Below are positions 7,368 through 16,851 of a stretch of DNA of 64,000 nucleotides, piece after piece. Each line of letters starts with the position of its first letter. Position 1 is the stretch's first letter. The stretch is taken from NCBI GenBank assembly GCA_045585895.1, contig JAZMZI010000011.1, positions 1 to 64,000 of the forward strand. Direction: 5' to 3'. A program made the translations under genes and the position numbers. The notes under the pieces are model-generated. The model made no database searches. It was not told where the DNA came from and saw nothing but the letters and a program-made list of their open reading frames with translations. The DNA comes from SVTX01 sp045585895 (GTDB lineage Bacteria; Bacillota; Clostridia; Oscillospirales; CAG-272).

Positions 7368-10322
7368 TTACTCAGGCTTGACCTCTTCCATAATAAACGC
7401 TTCAAGGATGTCGCCTTCCTTGATATCGTTGAACTTTTCAAGTCCTACGCCGCACTCGTAGCCCTGTGCCACTTCCTTGGCGTCGTCCTTAAATCTCTTA
7501 AGGGAGGAGATCTTATCTTCAAATATCACGATACCGTCTCTGACTACGCGGATCTGCGCGTTTCTCGTGATTTTACCGTCAAGGATATAAGAGCCTGCGA
7601 TAGTGCCGACACCGGGAACGTGAATGGTCTGACGAACCTCTGCGTGACCCAGAAGGTTCTCGCGGAACTTGGGTGCGAGCATACCCTTCATAGCCGCCTC
7701 GATCTCCTCGATGCACTGATAAATGACACGGTAGGTCCTTACTTCAACGCTCTGTCTTTCTGCGCTGTCAATGGCCGCCTTGTCGGGACGAACGTTAAAG
7801 CCTACGATGATCGCATTGGACGCCGCAGCAAACATTACGTCGTTCTCGGTAATTCCACCGACTGCGTTATGAATAACGTTTACTCTTACTTCTTCGTTGG
7901 TAAGCTTAACGAGAGACTGCTTGACAGCCTCAGCCGAGCCTACGACGTCTGCCTTAACGATAATGTTAAGATCCTTAACACCCTCGCTGATCTGTGCAAA
8001 GAGATCGTTAAGGTTAGCTCTCGCGTTTGCCTTGAAGACTTCTTCCTTTGCCTTTGCTCTTCTCTGATCGGCAAGCTCTCTCGCCATTCTCTCGTCCTCG
8101 ACTGCCGCGAACTCGTCACCCGCGGTGGGAACCTCGGCAAGACCGATGATCTCAACGGGAACGGAGGGGCCCGCAACCTTAAGGAGCTTGCCGTTATGGT
8201 CGGTCATAGCTCTTACACGGCCGACGGAAGTTCCCGCGATAACGATATCACCGTTGTGGAGAGTACCGTTCTGAACGAGAACGGTGGCAACGGGTCCACG
8301 ACCCTTATCAAGCTTCGCCTCGATAACGAGACCCTTCGCACGGCGGTTAGGATTAGCTTTAAGCTCCTTAACCTCTGCAACGAGAAGGACGTTTTCAAGA
8401 AGATCTTCGATACCCATTCTCGTAAGAGCCGAAACGGGAACGCAGATAACGTCACCGCCCCACTCCTCGGGAACGAGATCGTATTTGGTAAGCTCCTGCT
8501 TGACCGCATCGGGGTTAGCGGTGGGCTTATCCATCTTGTTGATCGCTACGATAATATCAACGCCCGCGGCTTTCGCGTGGTTGATCGCCTCAACGGTCTG
8601 AGGCATGATACCGTCGTCCGCCGCAACGACGAGGATCGCGATATCGGTAGACTGAGCACCGCGGGCACGCATAGCGGTGAACGCCTCGTGTCCGGGGGTG
8701 TCAAGGAAGGTAATATCCTGACCGTTTATCTTAACTCTGTACGCACCGATATGCTGGGTAATACCGCCCGCCTCACCGGTGGTGACGTTGGTGTGTCTTA
8801 TTGCGTCGAGAAGCGAGGTCTTACCGTGGTCAACGTGACCCATTACGCAGACTACGGGCGCTCTGCCCTCAAGCTGCTCCTCGGTATCCTCGGTCTCATC
8901 AAAGAGCTTTTCTTCAATGGTAACGACCACTGCCTTTTCGGGCTCTGCTCCGCACTCAACGGCAACGAGAGACGCGGTATCGAAATCGATGGTCTGATTA
9001 GCGGTTGCCATAGCACCGAGAAGCATAAGCTTCTTGATAACCTCTGCTACGGTAACCTTAAGCATAGCCGCAAGATCGCTTACCATTATCTCCTCGGGGA
9101 TCTGAACCTTGATGGGGCCCTTTATAATGGTTACGGGCTGCTTCTGCTCGGGCTTTCCGCCCTTCTTGCCCGCCTTACCCTTCTGGAAGCCGCCTTCCTG
9201 TCTGGTCTGATTCTGCTGCTTCTTGAGCTTTTGGTTATTTCCGTTTCTAAGATCTCTTTCATCCTCATGTACGAAGGTGTCGAGCTTTTCGTCGTATTTG
9301 GAAAGGTCAACGCTGGAGGAACGGATATCCACGGTCTTTGCCGCGCCCTTCTTGCTGGTTCCGTCGCCGCCCTTGGGGGTCTGCGCTCTTACTATTGCCT
9401 GAGGCTGGAACTTCTCTCTGGGAGCGGAAGGAACGTAATCGTCCTTGTCCATACCCATTCCCATACCGCCTCTGTTATTGTTAAACTGAGGCTTCTGCTG
9501 GGGCTTGCGGTCGTCTCTCTTCTGAGGCGCCTGTCTGTCGAAGTTGGGCGCGCTCATTTTGGAGAAGCGATCGTTATTGCTCTGCTGAGTGCCTTGAGGT
9601 CTGTCCTGTCTCTGCGCACCGCCGAAATTGCCACTTTGAGGTCTGTCCTGCCTGGGCGCTCTTTCGTCGGTACGTCTGTTATTATTATTGCTCTCGGGTC
9701 TTTTATTTTCCTGAGCAGCTCTCTGCATAGCCTTTTCACGGGCAGCCTTTTCAATGGCAGCGGCTCTGGCAATAGCCTCGGCTCTGTCAACCTTGGGCTG
9801 AGTCTTTATCTGGGGTGCCGCGGGCTCGGGCTTAACCTCTGCGACCTTCTCCTCTTTTTTCTCTTCCTTCTTTGCTACGGGCTCTGCCTTGGCAGCGACA
9901 GGCTCCTTGGGTGTAGCTTCAGACTCCGCAGCTTTCTTTTCGGGTTCTGCGGACTTTTCGGCGGTCTTTTCAGCGGGCTTCTCCGCATTCTTTTCGGACT
10001 TTTTGACAGTCTTAGGCTCTTCTTTTTCCGAGGAAGCAGACTTCTCCTCCGCTTTCGCTTCGGGCTTAGCCTCCGCTACGGCTTCAGCCTTCTTTTCGAT
10101 CTTGGAGGGAATATAAGTCACTCCGTCAATATAATCGTCGATTCCCTCGATCTGGTGAGCCGACGTCAATGCGTCAAAAAGGACGTCAAATTCATGAGGC
10201 TCAAGAGATTTCTGAACCTTAAGTTCAATTCCCTTGGACGCCATTACGTCCACGATCTCTTTGCTCTTGATACCTAAGTCCTTTGCAAGCTGATTTGCTT
10301 TGATTTGAGGTTTTACTGCCAT
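7368..10322 (-). CDS. infB: Translation initiation factor IF-2
   Basis: A 984-residue GTPase that brings initiator tRNA to the 30S ribosome. The N-terminal IF2_N domain (NQLAKDLGIKSKEIVDVMASKG) is followed by a long disordered segment (about residues 60-390), first Lys/Glu/Ala-rich, then Asn/Gln/Arg/Gly-rich, then a second IF2_N copy (ISDLAAMLKV-like). The G domain carries GHVDHGKTSLLD (about 492), DTPGHEAFTAMRARG and NKMD. Domains II, III and C2 follow and the protein ends normally. The start is ATG 10322, 24 nt after ylxQ. The linker is longer and more Asn/Gln-rich than in most Clostridia. Last clear gene of the rimP-nusA operon. Confidence 0.97.
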   Translation of the reverse strand: MAVKPQIKANQLAKDLGIKSKEIVDVMASKGIELKVQKSLEPHEFDVLFDALTSAHQIEGIDDYIDGVTYIPSKIEKKAEAVAEAKPEAKAEEKSASSEKEEPKTVKKSEKNAEKPAEKTAEKSAEPEKKAAESEATPKEPVAAKAEPVAKKEEKKEEKVAEVKPEPAAPQIKTQPKVDRAEAIARAAAIEKAAREKAMQRAAQENKRPESNNNNRRTDERAPRQDRPQSGNFGGAQRQDRPQGTQQSNNDRFSKMSAPNFDRQAPQKRDDRKPQQKPQFNNNRGGMGMGMDKDDYVPSAPREKFQPQAIVRAQTPKGGDGTSKKGAAKTVDIRSSSVDLSKYDEKLDTFVHEDERDLRNGNNQKLKKQQNQTRQEGGFQKGKAGKKGGKPEQKQPVTIIKGPIKVQIPEEIMVSDLAAMLKVTVAEVIKKLMLLGAMATANQTIDFDTASLVAVECGAEPEKAVVVTIEEKLFDETEDTEEQLEGRAPVVCVMGHVDHGKTSLLDAIRHTNVTTGEAGGITQHIGAYRVKINGQDITFLDTPGHEAFTAMRARGAQSTDIAILVVAADDGIMPQTVEAINHAKAAGVDIIVAINKMDKPTANPDAVKQELTKYDLVPEEWGGDVICVPVSALTRMGIEDLLENVLLVAEVKELKANPNRRAKGLVIEAKLDKGRGPVATVLVQNGTLHNGDIVIAGTSVGRVRAMTDHNGKLLKVAGPSVPVEIIGLAEVPTAGDEFAAVEDERMARELADQRRAKAKEEVFKANARANLNDLFAQISEGVKDLNIIVKADVVGSAEAVKQSLVKLTNEEVRVNVIHNAVGGITENDVMFAAASNAIIVGFNVRPDKAAIDSAERQSVEVRTYRVIYQCIEEIEAAMKGMLAPKFRENLLGHAEVRQTIHVPGVGTIAGSYILDGKITRNAQIRVVRDGIVIFEDKISSLKRFKDDAKEVAQGYECGVGLEKFNDIKEGDILEAFIMEEVKPE

Positions 10323-10346
10323 AAATTATACCCATACCTTTCCGGT

Positions 10347-10700
10347 TTAGTGCATATCGGTCTCGTTCAGCCTTTCTGAAATCGCACGGCAAAAATTTGA
10401 GTCTGATATTAAAACTGCCGCTGCCGCTTTTTTCCCTACCGCCTTGCCCAAGGCGGCGCAATCAAAGGCGAGCCTTATATGCTTTACATTGTAGAACGTG
10501 CATTTGTCACTTATTTTTTTGTGCGTGTTTTCGGACGTATCCGCCGCTTCAAGAACCATTATATCGGTCTCGTCGCCGTCGTTTTTTCTCTTGAAGCTAT
10601 GTTTTCTCAAATGTTCGCACACCATATCGGTGCCGATAACGGTCTTACCCGCTCTTCGGCAGATACCGATCATTCCGAGAAGATTCTTTCCGTCGCTCAT
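10347..10700 (-). CDS. ylxQ: L7Ae/L30e-type RNA-binding protein YlxQ
   Basis: A 117-residue protein of the ribosomal L7Ae/L30e/S12e fold that binds kink-turn RNA. Typical features are NLLGMIGICRRAGKTVIGTDMV at the N-terminus and a C-terminal ALGKAVGKKAAAAVLISDSNF; position between ylxR and infB is diagnostic. The start is ATG 10700, one base after the ylxR stop; the longer frame to 10769 lies inside ylxR. An insert at about residues 40-60 rich in charged residues is longer than in B. subtilis YlxQ. Physiological role is not well defined in the family. Confidence 0.85.
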   Translation of the reverse strand: MSDGKNLLGMIGICRRAGKTVIGTDMVCEHLRKHSFKRKNDGDETDIMVLEAADTSENTHKKISDKCTFYNVKHIRLAFDCAALGKAVGKKAAAAVLISDSNFCRAISERLNETDMH

Positions 10701-10701
10701 C

Positions 10702-10989
10702 TCAAAGCTCCGCCTCCGAAATGCTTTTCTCCATTTCGTCGTATATTTCCTCGGGAATCTTACATTCAAGAACGCTTTCTATTCTCTTGGATCTTCTCGC
10801 CTTGGAAAAGCAAGAGCTTTTAGGACACACATACGCGCCTCTGCCCGATTTTTTACCTACGAGGTCGAGCACTATCTCTCCCTCGGGGGTCCTCAGGACT
10901 CTTATCATTTCCTTCTTCGGCTTGTGCTCGTTGCATCCGAGGCACTGACGCACCGGGATCTTACGAGGCTTTTGATTATTGTTTTCCAT
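10702..10989 (-). CDS. rnpM: YlxR/RnpM (DUF448) RNA-binding protein
   Basis: A 95-residue protein with the YlxR signature PVRQCLGCNEHKPKKEMIR, GRGAYVCP and a basic C-terminal helix. In B. subtilis this family binds RNase P RNA and modulates its activity. The start could be ATG 10989 or the in-frame GTG at 10998, which overlaps the nusA stop (ATGTGA); neither has a clear ribosome binding site, so translation is probably coupled to nusA. I chose the ATG. Confidence 0.85.
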   Translation of the reverse strand: MENNNQKPRKIPVRQCLGCNEHKPKKEMIRVLRTPEGEIVLDLVGKKSGRGAYVCPKSSCFSKARRSKRIESVLECKIPEEIYDEMEKSISEAEL

Positions 10990-10994
10990 TATTA

Positions 10995-12047
10995 TCACAT
11001 TACGGGAGAGTTCTTTTCAAGACCCTCTGCATTGATATCGATCTTAACGCCGGTAAGCTTTACTGCAAGACGAACGTTCTGACCCTTACCGCCGATGGCA
11101 AGAGAGAGCTGATCGGGAGCAACGGTAACACGGCACATTCTCTCGCTCTCCATTTCTGCGGAGATAACGGTTGCGGGAGAAAGGGCGGCAGCCACGTACT
11201 CCTCTATGTTCTCGCTGTATTTTATAAGCTGGATCTTTTCACCGCCAAGCTCATCGAGAATGCTCTCTATTCTCATTCCGTGAGTACCGATACAAGCACC
11301 GACTGCGTCAACGCTCTCGTCTCTGGAATAGACCGCCACCTTGGTGGTCGAGCCCGCGTCGCGCGCTACGCCCTTTATAACCACGATGCCGTCGGTGATC
11401 TCGGGGATCTCAAGCTCAAACATACGTCTGATAAATCCGGGATGAACTCTGGAAAGAGTTACGATAGGGCCGCGAAGCTCCTTATTAACTTCCTGAACAA
11501 AGACCTTGATCTTATCTCCAACCTCGAAATACTCGCCGGGTATCTGCTCGTTCTTAGGTAGAGTAGCATAGCCCGCGCCGGTATCAAGAAGAACGTTTCC
11601 GCTCTCATAGTCGATCTTCTGTACGGTAGCGGTAATGATCTCCTCGCGCTTTGATTCGTAAGCCTCCTGCATAGCTCTGTGCTCGCCCTCGCGGATCGCC
11701 TGAATAAGTACCGATTTTCCCGCGCCTGCGCTGAGTCGGCGGAAGTTCTTGGTCTTGACCTCAAACTCAACGGTGCCGCCGAGAACGTTTCTCTTACTTA
11801 TTGCCTTAGCGTCTGCAAGCGAGATCTGAACCGAGGGATCCTCAACGACCTCAACGACCTCCTTCTGCTGATAGACCTTTACGTCTTCCTTAACGGGGTC
11901 TATATTGACTCTGACGTTGGTATTGCTGCCGTATTCCTTCTTGAATGCGGAAACCAGAGCAGCCTCGATCTTTTCGATCATATACTCCTGCGGAATACCC
12001 TTTTCAGCCTCAAGCAGTCTGAGCGCTGCAAAAAACTCTTTGTTCAT
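10995..12047 (-). CDS. nusA: Transcription elongation/termination factor NusA
   Basis: A 350-residue factor binding RNA polymerase and nascent RNA. The N-terminal domain (MNKEFFAALRLLEAEKGIPQ) is followed by an S1 domain (REEIITATVQKIDYES) and two KH domains (ACIGTHGMRIESILDELGGEKI and LAIGGKGQNVRLAVKLTG). It lacks the C-terminal acidic repeats of E. coli NusA, as usual in Bacillota. AAGGAT precedes the ATG. It lies 32 nt after rimP and overlaps or abuts ylxR. Confidence 0.96.
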   Translation of the reverse strand: MNKEFFAALRLLEAEKGIPQEYMIEKIEAALVSAFKKEYGSNTNVRVNIDPVKEDVKVYQQKEVVEVVEDPSVQISLADAKAISKRNVLGGTVEFEVKTKNFRRLSAGAGKSVLIQAIREGEHRAMQEAYESKREEIITATVQKIDYESGNVLLDTGAGYATLPKNEQIPGEYFEVGDKIKVFVQEVNKELRGPIVTLSRVHPGFIRRMFELEIPEITDGIVVIKGVARDAGSTTKVAVYSRDESVDAVGACIGTHGMRIESILDELGGEKIQLIKYSENIEEYVAAALSPATVISAEMESERMCRVTVAPDQLSLAIGGKGQNVRLAVKLTGVKIDINAEGLEKNSPVM

Positions 12048-12079
12048 GTGTATTATATCCTTTCAAACATTTTTAACAA

Positions 12080-12568
12080 TTAAAACTTGGAATTTTCAAA
12101 ATCGAAATAGGTTGCGATCTTGGCGATCTCTTCGGGCTTAAACGCTATATTGCTCTCCCCCGCTTCGATCACGACGTTCCCGTCGGTGTCGTACCCGCAG
12201 AGCACACCGCGGAAGACCTTGACACCGTTTTTGGGTGCGTACAGTTTGACCTCAACGTCCCAACCCTCGCACGCGTCGATATGCTGAGGCGTCTTAAGCT
12301 CGCGCTCTATACCGGGAGACGATACTTCGAGGATGTAGGATTCGCTTATAGGGTCTGCTTCGTCAAGAACGGGATCGATAGCACGGTGAAATCTCTCACA
12401 ATCCTCAATGGTGATGCCTTCCTCGTTGTCGATGGTTATTCTGAGATACTTATCCGCACCTTCCTTAACGAACTCAACGTCCCAAATCCAATATCCAAGC
12501 GCCTCGGCTACGGGATCGATCAGTTGCTTGACTGTGGAGGCTACGTTCTTGTTTCCATTGACCTTCAT
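12080..12568 (-). CDS. rimP: Ribosome maturation factor RimP
   Basis: A 162-residue 30S assembly factor. The N-terminal domain contains VKQLIDPVAEALGYWIWDVEFVKEGADKYLRI and DCERFHRAIDPVLDE; ILEVSSPGIERELKTPQH is the family hallmark, and an SH3-like C-terminal domain follows. The start is ATG 12568 after GGAGAACTGCTT; the frame extends to 12649 but that segment is leader sequence containing a small hairpin (GAGTGG...CCACTC). First gene of the operon, 89 nt below the -10 element at 12657-12662. Confidence 0.93.
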   Translation of the reverse strand: MKVNGNKNVASTVKQLIDPVAEALGYWIWDVEFVKEGADKYLRITIDNEEGITIEDCERFHRAIDPVLDEADPISESYILEVSSPGIERELKTPQHIDACEGWDVEVKLYAPKNGVKVFRGVLCGYDTDGNVVIEAGESNIAFKPEEIAKIATYFDFENSKF

Positions 12569-12656
12569 AAGCAGTTCTCCTTTTACCGTTCTTTTTTCGA
12601 CAAAATTTAAGAGTGGATCCTCAAACCCACTCCAGCTTACATTATACACTATATGG

Positions 12657-12685
12657 ATTATATCACATTTTTTTCACTTTTGCAA
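12657..12685 (-). promoter_or_regulatory. Promoter of the rimP-nusA-infB operon
   Basis: On the minus strand TTGCAA (12685-12680), a 17-nt spacer ending TGTGA, then TATAAT (12662-12657). A second TATAAT at 12646-12641 lies just downstream and has no paired -35. Confidence 0.75.
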
Positions 12686-12826
12686 TAGTTTTTTGAAATT
12701 TTTTATTATTTTTATCTTTTTTGTTCAAAAGATCGGTTTTTTATATATTAACCAACGTTTTGTTGTGCTATTCTTTCAAAATTTGCTTAAATTAATTTAT
12801 TAATGAAGTAAAATTTCGAAATAGTG

Positions 12827-12855
12827 TTTACAAATCGGAATGAATGTGATATAAT
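12827..12855 (+). promoter_or_regulatory. Promoter of the DUF2232-gdpP-rplI-dnaB operon
   Basis: TTTACA (12827-12832), 17-nt spacer ending TGTGA, TATAAT (12850-12855), about 65 nt before the first ATG. The rest of the gene-free stretch 12569-12919 is AT-rich; I see only the two divergent promoters and the rimP leader in it. Confidence 0.75.
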
Positions 12856-12919
12856 ATTATAATGTATTATTATGTGAAGTGTTGTCTTTTATCCGATCGC
12901 TTCACGGAAAGGAGAGAAT

Positions 12920-14149
12920 ATGCCGAACAAACGAACAAACACAAACATTCCAGAAACGAACGGCATCAACGATCTTTCGCTGCTTGAAAGAGATACCTGT
13001 GAGCAGTTTCCCGTAAAGATCACCCTTGTGCTGTCACTTACCGTAATACTTACGTCGCTGACTCTCTCCTTGTTTATTGCCGGATTTACCGACGCTTCGC
13101 TTATAACGGCTTGGGGCACATGTCTTTTATGCTCGGTGGTTATGTTTACCACATCGAAAAAAATATCCCAAGCCGTATGGAAGACCCTCGGTCTCGCCTT
13201 AGCCGTTTCATTTTTCGGCTACCCCGTGATCCCCGCGCTTATCTTTGGCGGAATCATTTCAATAGGCGCTTTTTCCGCCCTCGTGACCTCCGCAAAGGGA
13301 CGCGGTCTGCTCGTTCCCTTCCTGCTTCCGATAGCTTCTTACGCGCTTGCTTTTACAATCATCGGGGATCCGCTCGTCTCGCTATCAGCGCCGATCGCGA
13401 TCCTTCCCGCCGTCCCTATGGGCATCACCGCAAGAAAAAAAGCGGGGATGACTACGTCCGTAGTGGCATCTGCGGCAGTGATGCTCTCTCTCGCAATCGG
13501 AACGGCTGCTTTGGCGGTCTTCTTAAATTACGGAGAATTGACGGAAGGAGCCGTCAGGCTCGCCGTGAGCGACATTACGAATTTGGTCTTTGCGTCTACC
13601 GAAGATGCTTTGGCGTCGTTTGAAGGAATAGAGTACACCGAAGCCATCCGCAACGAAATGACCCTTGCTGTTGAAACTTACGTCAATTCCGCTATCGGAA
13701 TCACTATGGCGACATGCGTTACCGCAGCGTACGCGGCAATAAGGATACAGCATTCTCTTTTCGACGCATACGGCCTTGACGAGCACCTTTCGTCCCAAAC
13801 TACCACCGTTACCGTCAGCCTCGCCGCAGTCGGCGTCTACGCTCTCGCGTACGTGCTGTCCTTCTCGCTGGATTCTTCAAACGGTCTGTCGATCGTCGGA
13901 GCGGTGAGCGGCAACATCTGTCTGGCTTTAACTCCCTGTCTTGTCTTTATGGGGTTTGCGGCGATCAAGGAATTGCCCAAAAAGCTCGGAGCGCGCGGCG
14001 CTCTGCTTTCCGCCGCCTTGATTTTGGCAACGTTATTTTTGATCTTCATCTTCCCGTCTTTCATCGCCGTAGTCGGCGCAGTATACGTAATAATAACCTC
14101 CATCGATGCGTGGGCAAAGGAATTTTACAGCAAAGGAGATAATCAATGA
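12920..14149 (+). CDS. DUF2232 (YybS-like) polytopic membrane protein
   Basis: A 409-residue protein with a hydrophilic N-terminal 30 residues and then about eight to nine hydrophobic segments over the rest, including a C-terminal hairpin (LLSAALILATLFLIFIFPSF). Position immediately before gdpP, rplI and the replicative helicase is the conserved place of YybS/DUF2232 in Bacillota. The role is not established in the family; a transporter-like fold is suspected. AAAGGAGAG precedes the ATG, and the stop overlaps the gdpP start by four bases (ATGA). Confidence 0.8.
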   Translation: MPNKRTNTNIPETNGINDLSLLERDTCEQFPVKITLVLSLTVILTSLTLSLFIAGFTDASLITAWGTCLLCSVVMFTTSKKISQAVWKTLGLALAVSFFGYPVIPALIFGGIISIGAFSALVTSAKGRGLLVPFLLPIASYALAFTIIGDPLVSLSAPIAILPAVPMGITARKKAGMTTSVVASAAVMLSLAIGTAALAVFLNYGELTEGAVRLAVSDITNLVFASTEDALASFEGIEYTEAIRNEMTLAVETYVNSAIGITMATCVTAAYAAIRIQHSLFDAYGLDEHLSSQTTTVTVSLAAVGVYALAYVLSFSLDSSNGLSIVGAVSGNICLALTPCLVFMGFAAIKELPKKLGARGALLSAALILATLFLIFIFPSFIAVVGAVYVIITSIDAWAKEFYSKGDNQ

Positions 14150-16332
14150 GCATAAAATCACCTACCAAAAACAAAAATACTGCTCAAAGCAGGCGGCAGG
14201 CGAGGTTCAGCGTTGACCTCAGCTTTCCCATGATCTTTTGCGCTGCCGAAGCAATATTGCTTCTCGGTGCTCTCGTTTTGCTTGACCGTTTCTCTGAATT
14301 TAACCGAAACGGAGCCGCTTTTTCAACCACTGTACTGACCTTCTTTGCCATCTACCTCGTAACGGCAGGATTTGTATGCATCTTTTATTTTACGAAATCC
14401 ATCAGATCCAAAAAGGCCATATACGAGGCGTCGCAGATAGAGACCGAGATCTACGATATGTTCCGATACATAATCGACTACCCCTATGCCATTGTTGACC
14501 GTGACGGCAAGGTAAAGGTCATGAACGGTGCGCTTCAGGACATTCTCGGACACAAAAAAGCGCTCAGCGGCATTTCGCTCTCTCAATTCTGCTCCGTTCC
14601 GATAAATACTATCAGCGCAAACGCAAAAAACAAAAACGAATATATCAGCGAAGCTCTCCACGATCTTCCCGGTGACTCGACAATAGAGCAGGTCTCTGTC
14701 ACCCGCCTTTCCGACGGAAGAAGATACGAAGTTGAATCATACGTTTTCAAAGTGAAATCCGAGAATTATTTTTTCACGGTATTCAAGGATATCGAAGATT
14801 ATCTTTCGGTACTTGAAAGAGAGGAAAGCGAAAGCCCCGTCGTGGCGTTCATCGTACTTGATAACCTTCAGGAACTGACCCAATACGTTCGCGCAGACTA
14901 CCGTCTCGCATCTACAGAGGCTGAAAATATAATCAAATCGTGGGTCTCCGAAATGAACGGATTTATCCGCGAATACGAGAACGACAAGTATATCGCGGTA
15001 TTCTCCAAAAAAGAGCTGGACAGGCAAATGCTTCTGGATTTTGACATTCAGAGAAAGATAATGTCCCTCAAAGTAGGTGACAACAGCTTCCCCATCACCG
15101 TTTCAATGGGTATCGCCTCCTTTCGAGGCACGCTGAAGGAGATGGAGAAGGCGGCGTCCGACGCTCTTAACATAGCTATTCAGCGAGGAGGAAATCAAGT
15201 CGCCATAAGACGCGAGGACTCTAACGGTTACGCATTCTTCGGCGGAACGCATAAAACTATGGAAAACAACACCGCCATAGTATCAAGAGTAGGCGGCGAT
15301 ATTCTTGAAAGCAAGATAAAGAACGCAGACAGAGTTCTTATTATGGGACATTCCAATCCCGACTTCGACTCTATCGGCTCCTGCGTAGGTATGGCAAGCT
15401 TTGCAATGGCAGTCATCGAAAGCGTGCATGCCGACAAATCCCCCTCAGACCGTCCCAAAGTAAATATAGTTATCAACAAAAACGTAGAATCTTTTAAAAT
15501 ATGCTACGCTCAGCTTGAACCGCTCAATATTTATGAAAGCGTATTCATCAGTGCGGAGGACGCAAGAGATCTGGTGACGGGCGACACGGTGCTTCTTATC
15601 TGCGACGTTAACAATCCGTACATTTTCGAAGCTCCCGAGCTTGCCAAAAACGTTTCGAAGATCGCAGTAATAGATCACCACAGACTCACCGCCGCTCTTC
15701 CCTTTGAACCTTTTCTCCAGTATATCGAAGCGACAAAATCGTCCGCCAGCGAGATAGTTTCCGAGATCTTTTTCAGAAGCAAGTACGCTGATAAGCTTCA
15801 CAAGGAGGAAGCCGAGGTGCTTCTCTCGGGTATTATGCTTGACACCAACAATTATACGAGAAACGCAGGCGCTCAAACCTTTGAGATAACCCACTATCTC
15901 TACACGCGCGGTGCTCACACCTCGGTAGTGCGCGAATTCTTCAACGAAAGCCTTGACGAGCTTATGCTTACGGGCGAATTCGAATCAAAAGCCCGTATCT
16001 ACCGCGATTCCATAGCGATCACTTGGATGGCGCTCGACCGCCCCTCCACCCCCGAGGACAGAATAGTTGCCTCCAAGGTGGCAGACAAGCTGCTGCGTAT
16101 CAAAGACGTGGAAGCATCCTTCGCGCTGGTAAAAATGGATAACGACGTAGTTATTTCGGGACGAAGCAAGGGCGGCATCAACGTTCAGCTTATTCTTGAA
16201 AGACTTAAGGGCGGCGGCCACTTTGACATTGCGGGAGCGCAGGTCAAGAACTCCAGCCTCACCAAAACCTTCGAAATGCTCAAAGACGCAATAGACGATT
16301 ATTTCGAATACGACCACAAACAAAAAACATAA
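14146..16332 (+). CDS. gdpP: GdpP cyclic-di-AMP phosphodiesterase (DHH/DHHA1)
   Basis: A 728-residue membrane phosphodiesterase that hydrolyses c-di-AMP and so affects cell wall, potassium and osmotic balance. Two transmembrane helices lie at about residues 25-80, then a PAS domain (about 105-180), a degenerate GGDEF domain without the GGDEF motif (about 190-355), and DHH-DHHA1. Metal-binding motifs are visible: MGHSNPDFDSIGS (about 400), LLICDVNN and VIDHH (about 507), with GGGHFDIAGAQV near 690. AAAGGAG precedes the start, which overlaps the upstream stop. Confidence 0.95.
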   Translation: MSIKSPTKNKNTAQSRRQARFSVDLSFPMIFCAAEAILLLGALVLLDRFSEFNRNGAAFSTTVLTFFAIYLVTAGFVCIFYFTKSIRSKKAIYEASQIETEIYDMFRYIIDYPYAIVDRDGKVKVMNGALQDILGHKKALSGISLSQFCSVPINTISANAKNKNEYISEALHDLPGDSTIEQVSVTRLSDGRRYEVESYVFKVKSENYFFTVFKDIEDYLSVLEREESESPVVAFIVLDNLQELTQYVRADYRLASTEAENIIKSWVSEMNGFIREYENDKYIAVFSKKELDRQMLLDFDIQRKIMSLKVGDNSFPITVSMGIASFRGTLKEMEKAASDALNIAIQRGGNQVAIRREDSNGYAFFGGTHKTMENNTAIVSRVGGDILESKIKNADRVLIMGHSNPDFDSIGSCVGMASFAMAVIESVHADKSPSDRPKVNIVINKNVESFKICYAQLEPLNIYESVFISAEDARDLVTGDTVLLICDVNNPYIFEAPELAKNVSKIAVIDHHRLTAALPFEPFLQYIEATKSSASEIVSEIFFRSKYADKLHKEEAEVLLSGIMLDTNNYTRNAGAQTFEITHYLYTRGAHTSVVREFFNESLDELMLTGEFESKARIYRDSIAITWMALDRPSTPEDRIVASKVADKLLRIKDVEASFALVKMDNDVVISGRSKGGINVQLILERLKGGGHFDIAGAQVKNSSLTKTFEMLKDAIDDYFEYDHKQKT

Positions 16333-16363
16333 CGCAAAATTATAAAACCTAAGGAGGTTTATT

Positions 16364-16807
16364 ATGAAAGTATTACTTTTAGCCGACGTTAAGGGTCAGG
16401 GCAAAAAAGATCAGATAGTAGAAGTGTCGGACGGATATGCACGCAACTTCCTTTTCCCCAAAAAGCTCGCCGTTGCCGCAGACGCAAAGGTCATGAGCGA
16501 AGCCAAGAGTAAGGAAGAAGCAAAGCAATTCCGTCTCAAAGAAGAAAAGGCGGCGGCAAAGACTCTAGCGGAGAAGATCGCCACCCTGACCGTTAAAATA
16601 TCAGCGACCTCCGGTGCCGACGGACGTCTCTACGGCTCCGTTACCTCAAAGGATATCGCCGAGGCGCTTTCCAAGCAACACAAGATAGATATAGACAAGA
16701 AAAAGCTGGTTCTTGCCGAAAACATCAAGGCTTACGGAACCTACAACGTTGAAGTAAAGGTATATCCCGAGATCAGCGCTACCCTCAAGGTTTCCGTAAC
16801 CGAGTGA
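16364..16807 (+). CDS. rplI: 50S ribosomal protein L9
   Basis: A 147-residue ribosomal protein with the L9 N-terminal domain (MKVLLLADVKGQGKKDQIVEVSDGYARNFLFPKKLA), a long connecting helix and the C-terminal domain ending in TLKVSVTE. AAGGAGG lies upstream. Sits between gdpP and the helicase as in most Bacillota. Confidence 0.97.
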   Translation: MKVLLLADVKGQGKKDQIVEVSDGYARNFLFPKKLAVAADAKVMSEAKSKEEAKQFRLKEEKAAAKTLAEKIATLTVKISATSGADGRLYGSVTSKDIAEALSKQHKIDIDKKKLVLAENIKAYGTYNVEVKVYPEISATLKVSVTE

Positions 16808-16851
16808 TCTTTTAGCTCACACGGAGCAAAATTAATTATTTGGAGTAAAAA

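Noticed and set aside
7314..10277. A 987-codon open frame antisense to infB
   Set aside because: It is a codon-usage shadow: the minus strand encodes full-length IF-2 with all G motifs, while the antisense product is low-complexity Leu/Ser/Gly-rich and has no ribosome binding site.
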